This document shows positions 33,448-45,500 of a DNA stretch of 64,000 bases, one piece after another. Origin of the DNA: Melastoma dodecandrum (lineage: Eukaryota > Streptophyta > Magnoliopsida > Myrtales > Melastomataceae). Made by a program: the position numbers and the translations under genes. The notes beneath the pieces are model-generated. The model was not told the DNA's origin and made no database searches. It worked only from the letters and a program-made list of their open reading frames with translations. Positions within the stretch are counted from its first letter, which is position 1, and each line of letters opens with the position of its first letter. The stretch lies in assembly GCA_029817715.1 (NCBI GenBank), contig JARUPY010000432.1, forward strand, positions 124,001 to 188,000, in the 5' to 3' direction.

Positions 33448-34623
33448 TTATTCTTCCGGCAAGCAACAACCATGCGGATCGTTGACTTCGAAATAGTTTT
33501 GATGCATACTGAGCAACAGATCGTAGTTACCTTGCTGGGAGAGTGCCCAGTTGCTGTCCCCGCCGACGTGCCATGTGAAGTAACCCAGCAGCCCCTTTTC
33601 CTTGGCATACGCGACCTTGGTCGATATGCTCTCCGTGTCGTCGTACCCTATCCATGTCGTTCCCGAGTAGCAGTAGTTGGATACGTAAGTCGAGTTATAA
33701 GCAGCAGTCGCGCTGTTCTGAGTTATGAATGACAGGATCTGGTTATAAACTATTGCCCCGTCTGACGATATGGCAGCCCCGGTCGCAGGGGCAAAGAACC
33801 CGTTGTCGTTGGCATCTTGAAGGGTCCATGCTCGGCCATAGAAGGGAAACCCTAGGGCCATCTGTTGCACTGGCATCCCGGCTTGTAGCCACGCGGTTAC
33901 TCCGTTGTCCCCGGACACTTGGTTCCCAGGGTTGTATAGGGCAGCCGGTGGCCCGGTGACGCTTGACCACCCTGGGCCGTAGAAGTCGTAATCCATCATG
34001 TTGATCCAATCCAGGCTCGAGGACAAAGAGGAAACTGGGTAGCTGATGCCGTCGTGGATGGATGAGTAGTACACTGCCGCCGTTAAGAGCAATGGGTCTT
34101 TGCCTGAGCTCTGGGCCTCCGCGGTAATCGCAGCTCGCCATTCGTTGAGGAGGAGGGCAAGATTACTCATCGCGGTGTCAGACTCGGGGTACTCCCAGTC
34201 GAGATCGAGGCCGTCAAATCCGTAAGACCTCGCGAGGGAAATCGAGGAGTCAATGAAAGACTGTCGCGAGCTGGACTGGCTCGCCATGTTGGAGAAGTCG
34301 CCGGGGCTGGAGGCCCCGCCGCCGATCGACAGCAGGGTAACCACGTTGGGGTTCGTCTGCTGCACGTCGGCCGTGAAGGTAGAGAACGGCTGGGTGTTGG
34401 CAGAGGAAACGACGACCGTGTTTGTGGTGGTGTCGAGGTCGGCGAAGGCGCAGAACAGGTGGGTGAAGAGGGTGGAGTCGATGCCGGAGGCGGAGACGCC
34501 ACTCCCGGGAAACCAGTACCCTCCTTGGACGCCTTGGCAAGAAGCGCCGCTCATTTGGAGGACAAGGACGAGGCAAGCGAGGGAGGAGAAGATGAGATTA
34601 TCAGAAGCTTTCTTACAAGCCAT
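33448..34623 (-). CDS. class V type chitinase (glycoside hydrolase family 18), secreted
   Basis: A single-exon gene of 391 residues. An N-terminal hydrophobic segment (about 8-29, ending GASC) looks like a signal peptide. The mature part begins [13 protein letters not shown]. The family's SxGG strand is at 99-102 (SIGGG), and the catalytic DxxDxDxE is complete at 137-144 (DGLDLDWE, acid Glu144). The [10 protein letters not shown] strand and a late Trp strand ([12 protein letters not shown]) complete the barrel. The family cleaves chitin or related N-acetylglucosamine polymers, usually in the apoplast or vacuole during defence. Some class V members are lectin-like, but this one keeps all catalytic acids. 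A TATA box and three W-boxes lie upstream. Two decayed relatives lie within 21 kb, in the same orientation. Confidence 0.95.
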   Translation of the reverse strand: MACKKASDNLIFSSLACLVLVLQMSGASCQGVQGGYWFPGSGVSASGIDSTLFTHLFCAFADLDTTTNTVVVSSANTQPFSTFTADVQQTNPNVVTLLSIGGGASSPGDFSNMASQSSSRQSFIDSSISLARSYGFDGLDLDWEYPESDTAMSNLALLLNEWRAAITAEAQSSGKDPLLLTAAVYYSSIHDGISYPVSSLSSSLDWINMMDYDFYGPGWSSVTGPPAALYNPGNQVSGDNGVTAWLQAGMPVQQMALGFPFYGRAWTLQDANDNGFFAPATGAAISSDGAIVYNQILSFITQNSATAAYNSTYVSNYCYSGTTWIGYDDTESISTKVAYAKEKGLLGYFTWHVGGDSNWALSQQGNYDLLLSMHQNYFEVNDPHGCCLPEE

Positions 34624-34673
34624 CTCTAGATGTCGTATGTTGGTATAACCCGCTTCTCCTTGCGCCGTTGTTT

Positions 34674-34682
34674 CTTTATAGG
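34674..34682 (-). promoter_or_regulatory. TATA box of the chitinase gene
   Basis: The minus strand reads CCTATAAAG, about 50 bases before the ATG at 34623. This gives a short leader of about 25 bases if initiation is 30 bases downstream. Confidence 0.7.
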
Positions 34683-34762
34683 CCTTGCAAATCCTCAGGA
34701 TGTTGTCTTTCGTTGCGTATCATTCAAAGCATCCACAATATTAAAAGCATTTGCGCTAACCT

Positions 34763-35017
34763 TTGACCACCGGAACTCGCAAAAGAGGGTTGACCCAGTT
34801 GCAGATGAACACACGAATCTGGAACACACGATGTCGGTTATTACGAAGTCGTATGTAACTTGGCGACATTATTTGAAAAATCATTACCAACTTCTTGTTT
34901 ATTATAACTATTACTATTATTACTACCTTATCTATCTAGAATAAGCCGCCCCGGTCATATCGGAAAAAATCTTATTTACACTTTGGTGGCTTTGTAGGAT
35001 ACTTAGATTGGTTGACC
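34763..35017. promoter_or_regulatory. three W-box motifs upstream of the chitinase gene
   Basis: TTGACC occurs at 34763-34768, 34790-34795 and 35012-35017 on the + strand, within 400 bases of the ATG. WRKY transcription factors bind TTGAC[C/T], and clusters are common before defence genes. Binding here is an inference. Confidence 0.5.
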
Positions 35018-35049
35018 AAAAGGAGCATGCGGGGAACTAGTACGAGCCC

Positions 35050-36576
35050 CTTTATTGTGACCTTGTTGTATGTAATAGAGGAGAGGGAAAAAGCCTATGG
35101 ACTTGGTCCAGGCCACTCATTTTTCGGACGAGTCCATTCGGACTCGCTGGAAACAACTTGTGGAAAGAAGTAAGTGCATGGACCGACCTCTTTTTAATAG
35201 TTGACGAATTATGAGCATATATTTTATAAATTATTTTACGGACCAAAGTTATTATTAAACAAAGTTTGACAAAGAAGGCTTTTCCATCTACCCAAACGAT
35301 AAGGGGCTAATCGGACCGTACAAATGTACATTAGTAAATCACGAAAAGAGCCAATATAGATGCAAGCGCTCTAGCTTATCAACCATATAAGATACAATTT
35401 TATAATGTACTGTACAAACGGAAGTTCCCGAACGGACGTGTGCCCCGGGAAATGTAGTGTCATTTTGGACAATATAATGCATTGACAAAATAAAATGGAT
35501 AAGAATGAATGAGCTAGAAATGTTCGTCTCGACGGGGGTCATCCTCTTTTGTTGGAGAGGAATGTCCGAATCCGTCAGTTTCTAGGACAGACAAGCAACA
35601 ACAACAACAAACATAAGACCCGCCCCCACTTCTTTTCTTTTCCTTTTCTGCTTTGTTTTTTGTTTTAACTTTTGCTTTTTCTGCATCAAAATAAGGTCCC
35701 AACTAGCTGGCAGCAGCAGCAGCCTTTGACCGGAACCCCCACCCCCACCCCCACCACAATCCATTTCCTCCAATTCCCACATAATCCACCACTGCATCTC
35801 CCCTCAAAGTCCCGTTACTTTGGAAATTATAAAGATCACACATTAAGAAGTGTTGCAATGCCAACATCAACAACAACTGTTTTGAAGGAACATCAAAGCT
35901 ATCATCATCATCTTCATAAGTAATCATTAATTTCAACTTCTTTTTTAATTCCTTCTGTTGAAACTACCAAAATCCCCATATCATGATTGCTCATTATCCC
36001 TTTTGACTATTTACAAGAGCTTCATTACATGGGGTTTTCCCCTTTCCTGGTGTCCTTCAATAGGGAACATTCCCAGGTTTCAGATTATATTCCATTTTTT
36101 TTTTATATTTTTCCAATCTGGGTCCAGAGCTCTTGTGCTCTTTCTTCATCAACAACAACATCCTCCCTCACCCTCTCTCTCCTCATAGATCGGATCAGTT
36201 CCCTGCCAACCCAACCCTCAACCTCCAACACCCAACTTAATCTCTCAATCCCAATCCCAACCAGCAAATCTGTTTACCCAGAAAACCACACATTCATGAT
36301 CATCATCACCATCGCCCATCACCATTCATCATTACAAGATTAAATTCAACGCCCATTACTGTAAGAAACCTAACAACCTTTTAAGGACGCCATACATCTC
36401 TCTTCCCTCACAGATCAGGGGGATTCTTCCTCCGACCAACGAACAAACGAAAAAGAAGAAGGATTTCGGATACCCTTTTCCTCGTTACGACGCCCGCGTC
36501 CATCCTTTTCCTGGATTGGCCGTGAAAGTTTGGATCTTTTTTTCTTCTGGGGGAGGAGGAGAGGGAAGGAGTTAAA
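35050..36576 (+). other. intergenic and promoter/leader of the ABHD17-like gene
   Basis: No coding gene is recognised. There is a C-rich microsatellite (CCCCCA)n at about 35735-35755 and a pyrimidine-rich run at 36090-36190. The presumed 5' leader of the hydrolase gene is at about 36380-36576 and ends in a GGGAGGAGGAGAGGGAAGGAG purine run just before the ATG. Confidence 0.4.
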
Positions 36577-38205
36577 ATGGGTAACGTGAAGTCGAGCGTG
36601 GCGGCGAAGTTAGCGTTCTTCCCACCGGACCCGCCAACGTACGACGTTCAGAAGGACGCCGAGGGGAAGCTTGTGTTCTCCGGCATCACGGCCGACAAGA
36701 ACGTGGACGTCCATTTTCTGGATACTAAGAGCGGGAACAAGATCGTGGCGACCTTCTGGAAGCACCCTTTCGCCAGGTTCACCCTGCTCTATTCCCATGG
36801 CAATGCTGCTGATCTGGGGCAGATGCCGGAGCTCTTCATCGAGCTCAGAGCTCACCTTCGCGTCAACATCATGAGGTTTGGCCTTAAATCTGTTGTTACC
36901 ATTGGACGGTGGGGACAATGGCACATCAATTACAAGGTTTTTGTCGATTTGAATTTGTTTCCATTTTGTTGGATTGCTTCGAATGTAGATCTCTCTATCT
37001 GGTAGTGTGCCGGAGGTGATTTTTGCCGTGGGAAGGGGCAGCGTTTTTGCTATCTTGTCTGTTACCCCCCACTTCTCCTTGGAAATTTCTTGTTTTGAGA
37101 ATTCATTAACTTGGCCCGTGTTGGTTTTATCACCTGCGATTCATCGGAAATCCGATTTAGTGCTGTTGAGTTTAATCCTGTTGTTCCCTGCTCTTTTGTT
37201 TTTGCAGCTATGATTACTCGGGTTATGGAGCATCTTCTGGTAAGGTAAGCTGTATAAGATGTGTGTTAAGGTCATATGTGAGTCGTAACATGCTGTCGAT
37301 TTAGCAGTGCTAGGGAAGAGCATCGTCTTTTTGAGCCCAAGTTAGTTCAGTGTAGTTGCAGATTGTGAACTGTGATGTGATTCGGTTTTAAGCTAACAAG
37401 TCTTCGGGCTAATTTACATTCCGTGGGACAATTTATCGATTTGCAAGTGCCTGTTTTGATGCTGGCAGCCCTCCGAGTTCAACACGTATTACGACATTGA
37501 GGCCGTGTATAATTGCCTGGAAGGAGAACACAATATAAAGCCAGAGGACCTTATCTTGTATGGGCAATCAGTAGGGAGCGGACCGACATTACATTTGGCA
37601 TCTCGTCTGCCAAAGTTGAGAGGTGTCGTGCTTCACAGTGCTATACTTTCTGGGATCCGTGTCCTGTACCCCGTGAAGATGACATTCTGGTTCGACATCT
37701 TTAAAGTAAGCCTGAACGGAATTAGCCTGCCATTTATGCTAAAAGGGCCTTCTTGTTCCCCGATCCTCCGATTTATTAACTGAAGAGCTTCTCCTCCCAT
37801 GATTTGCAGAACATTGATAAGATACGAAATGTCAGCTGTCCTGTTCTAGTCATTCACGTAAGTTGCTTTTGCAACCGCAGTTGCTTCCATTACTTGTTCC
37901 TTCCTCCGGCCATCATTGAAAGTGGAAAATGGATTGAAATGCAGGGAACTTGCGATAACATCGTTAATTGGTCCCACGGGAAGCGCTTGTGGGAGCTTTC
38001 AAAGGAGAAGTATGACCCTTTATGGGTAAAGGGAGGAGGCCATTGTAATCTCGAGACTTACCCCGAGTACATCAAGCATCTACGCAAGTTCATCAGCGCA
38101 ATGGAGAAACACTCACTATGCAGACCGACAAAACAACCGCCAGTCTCCAGTTCCAGCTTTACAGAGGTCAAGCATAACAAGTGTTTGAGATTCGGAAAAA
38201 GGTAA
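36577..38205 (+). CDS. ABHD17-like alpha/beta hydrolase (putative protein depalmitoylase)
   Basis: Five exons: 36577-36875, 37208-37244, 37469-37705, 37810-37857 and 37945-38205. Together they give 293 residues with GT-AG borders and consistent phases. The N-terminus MGNVKSS is a candidate N-myristoylation site. The fold is clear: [14 protein letters not shown] (oxyanion region), [13 protein letters not shown], then nucleophile elbow GQSVGSG with Ser146, Asp211 in GTCDNIVNW, and His240 in GGGHCNLE, so the catalytic triad is complete. Animal ABHD17 enzymes remove palmitate from membrane proteins; plant relatives are less studied, so the substrate is inferred. The loop around Asp211 usually reads GTEDEVVD and is changed here. 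It converges with the DUF1068 gene 370 bases downstream. Confidence 0.93.
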
Positions 38206-38574
38206 ATTCAACAGGAATTCCGCCTGGAAATCAGAAGAACCTCTGCTAGTAGAGAAACGAGCTTGCACGGACGGATTTGTGTAGAAAAGAGCTTCCCTTC
38301 GATATTGGGAGTCTTTAGGTGGGCTAGTCCAGCTGAGGTTCAGCAGTCGTTTGACTGTAAGGCAGATTTCATGTAACAAGTAGAGCGTAGTCTCGAGTTT
38401 TATTTGTTGTAAGGTCAAGATAATCAAAATCTTCAAGGGAGAAAGAAAAAAAAAAGATTGAAGAAATTTGTTCCCCTGTTTCTCTTATTCTTTCGGGCTG
38501 ACTTACTTTGATACTGTAGGCAATGGAATAACAAGAGTGATGAGATCCCGAAAAGGGAAACGATATCCCAGTCT

Positions 38575-39794
38575 TCATTCGCCTTCCCACCCAACTTGGC
38601 GGGCTCGTTTCTCCCACATCAAAGTCACTTTCCTCTCCTTTCTCAGTAGCGCTTCAGCACGCTCTCTTGCTTCCTCACAAATCTCAGTGGCGGCATTGCA
38701 CTTTTCCGCCTCCTTCTGGTACTGCGATGCCACTCGCTTTGCCTCTGCAAAGGTGACGTTCATGTGCCGGCTATGCTCCTGCGAGACAGCCTCTTGCAGC
38801 TTCAGTTCCTCTGCCAGAAGGTCCACAAAGTGTTTCTCCATCTCTTGCTTCAACTCAGGGTCGCTACTTCCACAATCTGTCCGATCGATCACACATTGAT
38901 TACTGAGCATACAAATTCACAACAATGGATAGATAACTCCTATTTCAAGCAGAGAGAAACCGGAGACGCAGGACTGTCTTCCCCACACAATTCTCAATGG
39001 ATGATAGCATAAGTGACGAAAATCATTGTGGAAGAATCCCCCTGAGAGCGTAAGAAGGGATCTGAGGACGTTTGCTGACCTGAGATTGAGAGGTTGGATA
39101 GACCTGCAGACAAATTAATAGCATCATGAGAAATGACAAAACATTCTGTTTTATCTTCTTGTCTTAATACTACGACTGCTTCAAAGATCCCAAAGAAAGA
39201 GAGAGGGCAGAGTCGGATGCCCACCGCACCTCAAAATGAGATGAATTTTCTTTAAACTAACACCAGTGATGGCAATAACTGCACGACTCTCCAGATTGCA
39301 TTGACAATACGCGAGAACAACTTGCGACAAAAAACGTATTTCTTCAGGAATTCCATTCTTACCGACAAAAAATTGTGCTTGGATCCTGCTCTAAACAGCT
39401 AATTTGCAAACTGCAAAGGTAGAAACTACACCGTAGTTCCTCAAACCTAATGGACAATCCCCGGGAGGAGCCGCGATCTCAAACTCGAGCGACATCTCCA
39501 GCACTAATCTATGAGAAAACACTTTCTTCATCCTAAATCATCAAAACAAAGACCACTCCAAAACCCTAACAACCCCAGGTTACAGGAATGCTCACCGGGC
39601 GCGATCTTCAGGAGGGAAAGCGGGGGCGGACAATCGCAGGCGCAGGGTGGACACGACTTGGAACTTGAGTTCCCCCTCAACCTCGTGTCCTTCTTGAACT
39701 TCCAGTAAATGGCGGGGCCGCAGACGCCGAGCGCCGACACCACCGCGAAGATCACCAGGCACACCCTGAGGCACGCGCCCGATCTCCTCGACAT
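38575..39794 (-). CDS. DUF1068 membrane protein (NKS1/ELMO-like)
   Basis: Three exons on the minus strand: 39596-39794, 39080-39103 (a 24-base microexon) and 38575-38876. They give 174 residues. The N-terminus MSRRSGACLRVCLVIFAVV begins a single membrane anchor (about 8-30, ALGVCGPAIYWKF). Next comes the Cys/Pro block CPPCACDCPPP and LSLLKIAPG, then after splicing LSNLSISDCGSSDPELKQEM and a long charged coiled region (AEELKLQEAV, AKRVASQYQKEAEKCNAATE), ending RARQVGWEGE. The start at 39794 was chosen over an upstream in-frame ATG (39812) because family members begin MxxRSG. In Arabidopsis, DUF1068 proteins of the NKS1/ELMO group sit in the Golgi and support pectin synthesis and cell adhesion. 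That role here is by homology. Confidence 0.92.
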
Positions 39795-40309
39795 CGCGTA
39801 CGTGTATCTCAACTACCCTCACCCCTTCCCTCCCAACCCCCGATCAACCTCTCCCCCGGATCGACGGAATCGCATCGACCACTTTGGTGGCGAACGGCGA
39901 GGGAAGCCTAATCTCTGAAGCAGTTACGGCATTAGAGTGGTAATGCCGAGTAAGCACATATTAGTATTATTTTCTTCCAGACTGTTGGAGAGCTGCAGTT
40001 ATTACGAATTCGTGTTTCCCAAAACGGCGTCGCATCGTTCTAAGTCCGACTGAGGTCGACACCGTCGGCGGACACCGCAAACACTGATCCGGAGGGACTT
40101 ACAAGGGTCAGAGATCATTACGCGGTCATACCAATAGTTCGAAAATGGCTTACAAACAAGTCGATTTGCCAGCAACCCCGAATGGGTCAGATATTTCTAT
40201 TAGAACTGCAAATACACCTTTTTTCCGAAGGTGTGGCATTCACCGTTGGTTTGGTCACCATTTACAACAAATAAGCTTTCACACAGACGGTACAAGCGCC
40301 CTTAAACCC
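39795..40309 (-). other. spacer between YKT6 and the DUF1068 gene
   Basis: A 515-base spacer holding the promoter and leader of the DUF1068 gene and the 3' leader of YKT6. No further gene or clear TATA box was seen. Confidence 0.4.
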
Positions 40310-41780
40310 TCAGAGAATGGTACAGCATTGGTTCGTCCTCTTCGCCTGCTTGTAGAACATCTGCAAGCGATTGTGGAACATTATTCCACATCAGGGGACT
40401 TCCTCGCGTGCGTAGATTGGAAATCACCAAAGATATATGTCTAAAAGGGTAGTACCTGCGATGCTGTACTGAGATCCGAACTCTTCTCAACAAGGCTGTC
40501 CAGCTTCTCACCTCGGGCAAGCACGCTATCGATAGTTTTGTGCTGGGGTGACAGGTTTTAGAGATTACTCATCAAAGGGTATTAAAACCAAATCTTTACC
40601 ATAGAAAGACAGTGACGACTGACATTGGGAGAGTTAGAATTAAGTACTCACAAGTATAATCTTGGTTTCGTCCAACTCCCTCTGGATTTTTAGCAACTTA
40701 TCCGCCTCTGCAGGATCCTGAGGACCAAACAAGAAACACAACAAGAAAAGTAAATCAGGCATGCATACATTGCATGCGAATGATAAGCAAAACCGTCTAG
40801 AAGATCAGTCTGTGGAGTTCCTAAACCTGGAACTTAGTCAAAGCTTCATATAGATATGGCCAAGGTTGAGCGCCGTCAACCATCACGGATCTCCAAGAAT
40901 CCCCAAAATTCTTCTGATACTCATCTAGAAGCTGGTTACAGAAAAAAAAAACAATATCATCAAACACTAGCCTACTTTTGAACCGAGCTAATGAACGAGT
41001 AAAGAAGTGTTAGAACATTTATAGCCATCATCAATAATTATGCAAATGAACAACAGGAAGATGATGTCGTTTTGAATCTAATTACCTGATTCAAAAGAGA
41101 AAAGGCACTTCTAACAGGATAGTGGTCATCCATGAACCCTAGTGCACAGAGGCCATTCCTATTGTATGTGTGCACCTTATACTCTGAAACAAAGCCAAAA
41201 TCACCTTGAAAAACAGGCGAGGTGCTAAAATAAATCGAGCATATTGAGCTTATTCATTGCCTGATCCGTAGCATCTGCCACACTAAAATCATCCGACAAC
41301 CATCTGCTCGGCAAACTATTTCAGAAAGCCTCAACCTTTTCCCTCTGTAGTCCCCATCTAAATTTTCCACTCACATATCCAGGATGGGATTACTGAAACT
41401 ATAATCATCACCTCAAGATCAATCAGACAACCAACCAACTAACCAAAAAGACGAATCTTTGCCCTAGAAACTACTAGAGAAGGGAGAATTCCCGACATCA
41501 AATCAAGGAAACGAACAATCCCCCAAGCATCAAATTCCTCCAACTTCAAATCGAGGCTGAGGGAAATCCAGAAGGAAAAGAAGAGACCTTCGTGCTGGAC
41601 GGACTGCCTCTGGCCGGGGGGCGTCCTCTTGGCGACGGTACGGCCGACGAAGACGATGAATTCCTTGACGCTGGTGCGCTGGAAGTAGCCGAAGTGGCTG
41701 ACGTCGGAGGCGTTGGCGAGGATGATGGGGTCGGATCCATCCGGGTTGCACTTGAGCACCAACAAAGCCGTGATCTTCAT
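40310..41780 (-). CDS. YKT6: YKT6 R-SNARE
   Basis: Six exons on the minus strand: 41588-41780, 41086-41183, 40827-40931, 40652-40717, 40456-40542 and 40310-40360. They total 600 bases, giving 199 residues, the usual family length. The N-terminal longin domain starts MKITALLVLKCNPDGSDPII and includes VGRTVAKRTPPGQRQSVQHE. The R-SNARE helix spans about 138-190 (KIQRELDETKIIL, HKTIDSVLARGEKLDSLVEK). The C-terminus is CCTIL (195-199), the lipid-anchor signal for prenylation and palmitoylation. YKT6 drives several membrane-fusion steps between ER, Golgi and vacuole. The last exon carries only 16 residues, so it is easily missed in automated annotation. Confidence 0.97.
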
Positions 41781-42514
41781 GGCTCTTCCCGGATCAAACC
41801 CCAACTTTTCTTCCCCCCTAAAAAAAACCAAAATAAAAACGATACGGGTGTTACTTCGATCACGTGTTACGAGAGGACGATACTTGTTTTTCTCGTCGTC
41901 GTCGTACCTCGTACGATGATCCTGTCGGTGTGCGGTCAGAAGGTTAGCGGTAAAAAGAACTGGGTGCAGCGCAGCAGTATCAAGAATTTTGAAATGTTTC
42001 AATTACATCATACATTGACTCGATACTTTACACAACTACATAAATTATTTTTAAAGTATTTTGGTTGAAATCTTACTATAAATCGTAGTGGCGACATGTT
42101 TTAGGACATTTCAAAATACGAGGTTACAAGTGAAAAGGAGGTAAACCATTCACAATATCAGCTCGTTCTAACAATCCTCGGCTTGTAAGAACATAAAGCA
42201 AGTATACAGGTAAAAGATACAAGGGTGAGTATAAGGTACCGCCGGAACTTTTAAGGAATCATCCATTCCTAATCACGAAAGCATGAAGACTCGCCTTGAG
42301 CTGCCGCAAGCCATATATCACTATCATAGAGCGCATGAGCATTGTTTATGAGCAAACTATAGATCCCCCCGAGTATATACACCGAAGCGAGGTGAGAAAG
42401 AGATCACAGATTTCTCCGCTCATCACAGCGATGCAAACCTCCCACACAGTGGACAAAGCATGATCCTCCTGCTAAATCATAAGGCAAGGTCAGAAGGAGC
42501 TCGGGCTTACATGG
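41781..42514 (-). other. spacer between FIP1 and YKT6
   Basis: This holds the YKT6 promoter/leader and the FIP1 3' leader. No other gene was seen. The open frame that runs upstream of the YKT6 ATG has no conserved residues and is not used as a start. Confidence 0.4.
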
Positions 42515-45500
42515 TTAGTTGCTCACCCATCTCCTTTTGCGAGTTGGACGCTTGGGCTTAATCTCATAATCGGCTCGTTTCTCGGGTAGAGGTTCTTTCT
42601 CCACCTTCTTTATCGTTGGTGCTTCCTTTTCACTCAGCATTGGAAGCTTGAACCGCTCGCTTCTCTTCTTCAACTTTTCTGCAGCATCGAGGTGTTTATC
42701 ATCCAAAGGTTGCGCCACAAGATCCTTCTTCTCGGGTTCTCCAGTGTCTTTCCTTACGGCTAACAAGAGAACATGGTCAGCAGGGTCAGATGTCTTGGAA
42801 GGTTCTAGAAGCCCATTGGTTTCTGATGACGCCTTCATATTCCTCTCTGCATCCTTAAATCTTGGAGTGCTCAGTGGCTTAACATCAAAATCCCTCTCAT
42901 TGTGACTAGTCCAACGTTTCAATTTAGACCGCCCTCTTCTAGAATCCAACTGTTCATCCTCAGATGTCACGTCTCCTTCCCTCTTCTCTCCTGAAGAAAG
43001 GATTTGTTCAGAGGGTGAAGGATCTTTATTTTGCTTCTCAGCTGGACTCTTCATTCGCTGAATAAACATGTAATAGATGAGATGACAAAAGCAAACTGGA
43101 ATTGGTTAGACATCGCATTGATCATTTATATGGAACACCAAAGACAACCTGTTAGGCTCAGTGGATGGATCCATTCCAAAAATAGATACCAAGATTTACT
43201 TACAAGATATAAAACCTTTTCTTCAACATCAACAATAGTACCATGATTGACTATCAACAATGCAGAATTAAATGACTCGTCAATTCTTCTGGACCTTCCA
43301 GTTTCTGAAAGACCTAAAACAACACCAAAATCTATCTATGCAGACGACACAGGACTTTGATGATGGTTTCAGCACTTGACATCTACAATCAACGGCAAGC
43401 AGAGCCATGATGATGCTCAAGTTTATGTTGAGAAAGATAACGACGATTCGATGAAGCACAATATGTTCATAGGACTACCCGAAGAAGGAAAGAACGCCGG
43501 AAAATCAATAAACGGAAGAACTAGTTACTCTAAAGAATTGAGGAGCTCCCCTTCTTAAGCCGTTGAATCTGCAAAACTACAGAAAAAGCATTCAGGAGTT
43601 GGTTGTTCAATGTAGATGTGGATGTAATGGTAGCTCGCTTTGTCTGGGACAAATTGGGGAAATTCTTGCATATATATAATTCAGCATAATCTGTAAGCGC
43701 TTTATGTAGAAGGCAACTCCAGGCAAGTGAAGAGAAAACGCTACTAGTTGTCATTTATATTTCATGGAGCAATCTTCTGTGACTTTTCAGTCTACATTGT
43801 TATCTAGATCTAAAATTGGATTCACTAGAACATACCATATTATCAGCCTTATTTGTCCGATCATCCCGGGACCTTCTCGAAGACGGGTGATCACCACTCT
43901 CAGAATCTTTGCTCTTCTTATAATCCTCACGGTGTTTCATATTGGATGTTATGGAAACATCTGAAAAAAGATCACGACTACTACTTTTTCCCTGTTGTGA
44001 TCTTCGATCTTTAGTCGAGAACTGTCTATGTGAAGGAGATTTTTCCTCAACACGTTTTCTTTTCCTAGCTTGTTCACTTTGACAACCTGTGTCCTTGTGC
44101 TGATGCTCCTTCTCAGCAGCTTTATTATTATTATTATTATTATCTCTTGTCCTTTCTTTACCAGTCCACGGTTTTTCCTCTACTACATGTCCAGCCCTCA
44201 AGCTAGCACGGTCATCTTCTCTTTCCCTTTTTGCAAGATGGTCATCATGATTTTGCCTCACCTTGTGCCGCTCTTCTCTATCCCTTGACTGGTCATGCTT
44301 TTCCCTCAGTAACAAGTTCCCATCCTTAAGTTTAGAGGAGCGGTGTTCTTCCAAGCCCTTTTTACTTCTATGCTCCTCATCCCTCTGCCTTTGATCAATA
44401 GAGACAACCCTTTCTCTCTTGCGACGGCTGCTAGTTTCTCTAGATTGACGAAGAAGCTCTTTCTTGTCAGATTCCCGCCCAACAAAGTCCCCCCCTCTCT
44501 TTCTTTTGTTGTGAGAGTCATCCATATTTTCATATCCACTCCCTAAAGATTCACCTCTCTCCATTCTCACCGCGGCTTCCTTCTCATAGTTGACCTTGTG
44601 CATGTCATTGTCCACTTGCTTTTTTGAAGGCAAATGCTCCTTTCTATCACCCCTCTCATTTTCACGAATCTGGCTCCGGTCTTTGTGCCCGAGTTCATCA
44701 CCTCGATCCCTTTTCCTCGAATATTCAACTCTAGGCCTCTCAGAGCTGAACTCATCTGCTCGCCGCCTCCAAGATCCATCAGAATAATCCCTCTCCTTTT
44801 GCCTCTCAATATGAGAAATATGAACTGAGCCAGAATCTCGATCTCGATGAGTATCCGTCTTGGCCTTCGCAGACAGATGGCTTCTTTCCCTTTCTTGTCT
44901 CCTGTCAAGATCTCTTCTCCGAGAATCCAGTTCCTGATCATCTCGGATGACCCTTGTGACCCTCTGGGTAGAAACAGAATCTTGAACCACTTCTTGATCA
45001 GTGCCATCATGCCTTTTGTACGTCTCCCTACTATTTGATCTTGCTTTGCAGTTTTCACTGCTTCTGGCAGGCTCGGTATCCCCCACCCCTTCAACCTCTT
45101 GAAGAGTCCTAGAACTAGAATTCTCCTCTCCAGATTTGCTTTTCTCAATATTCTTTGGAGAATCAGAAACAATGTCCTTGTCCTCTAATTTAGAGTTCCT
45201 TTCTTTAGGTATTTCCACGCCAGCATCGTCATCATCCACCAAGTCATTTGCCCGTTCAGCATGACCTTCAAGAGATTCATTATTCTCTACACTCTGCGAT
45301 GGAGACATTTGCGAGGAATCTTCTTTCATGGGCCTAAAAATTATTAGAGTTAAACACAAGTTTTAGGCCAGCAAGAGATGTCACATTGACAAAATTATTG
45401 AAAAAAAACATATATTTGCTGCTCAAATTCCATCAGGATCTTCAACGAGAATATCCTAGTCATGAATAGATATTTGCATCATACAAGCAGATAACTTATC

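Noticed and set aside
41439..42002. 187-codon frame covering and extending upstream of YKT6 exon 1
   Set aside because: Only the part from the ATG at 41780 is conserved. The extension and the read-through past the splice donor at 41587 are not coding.
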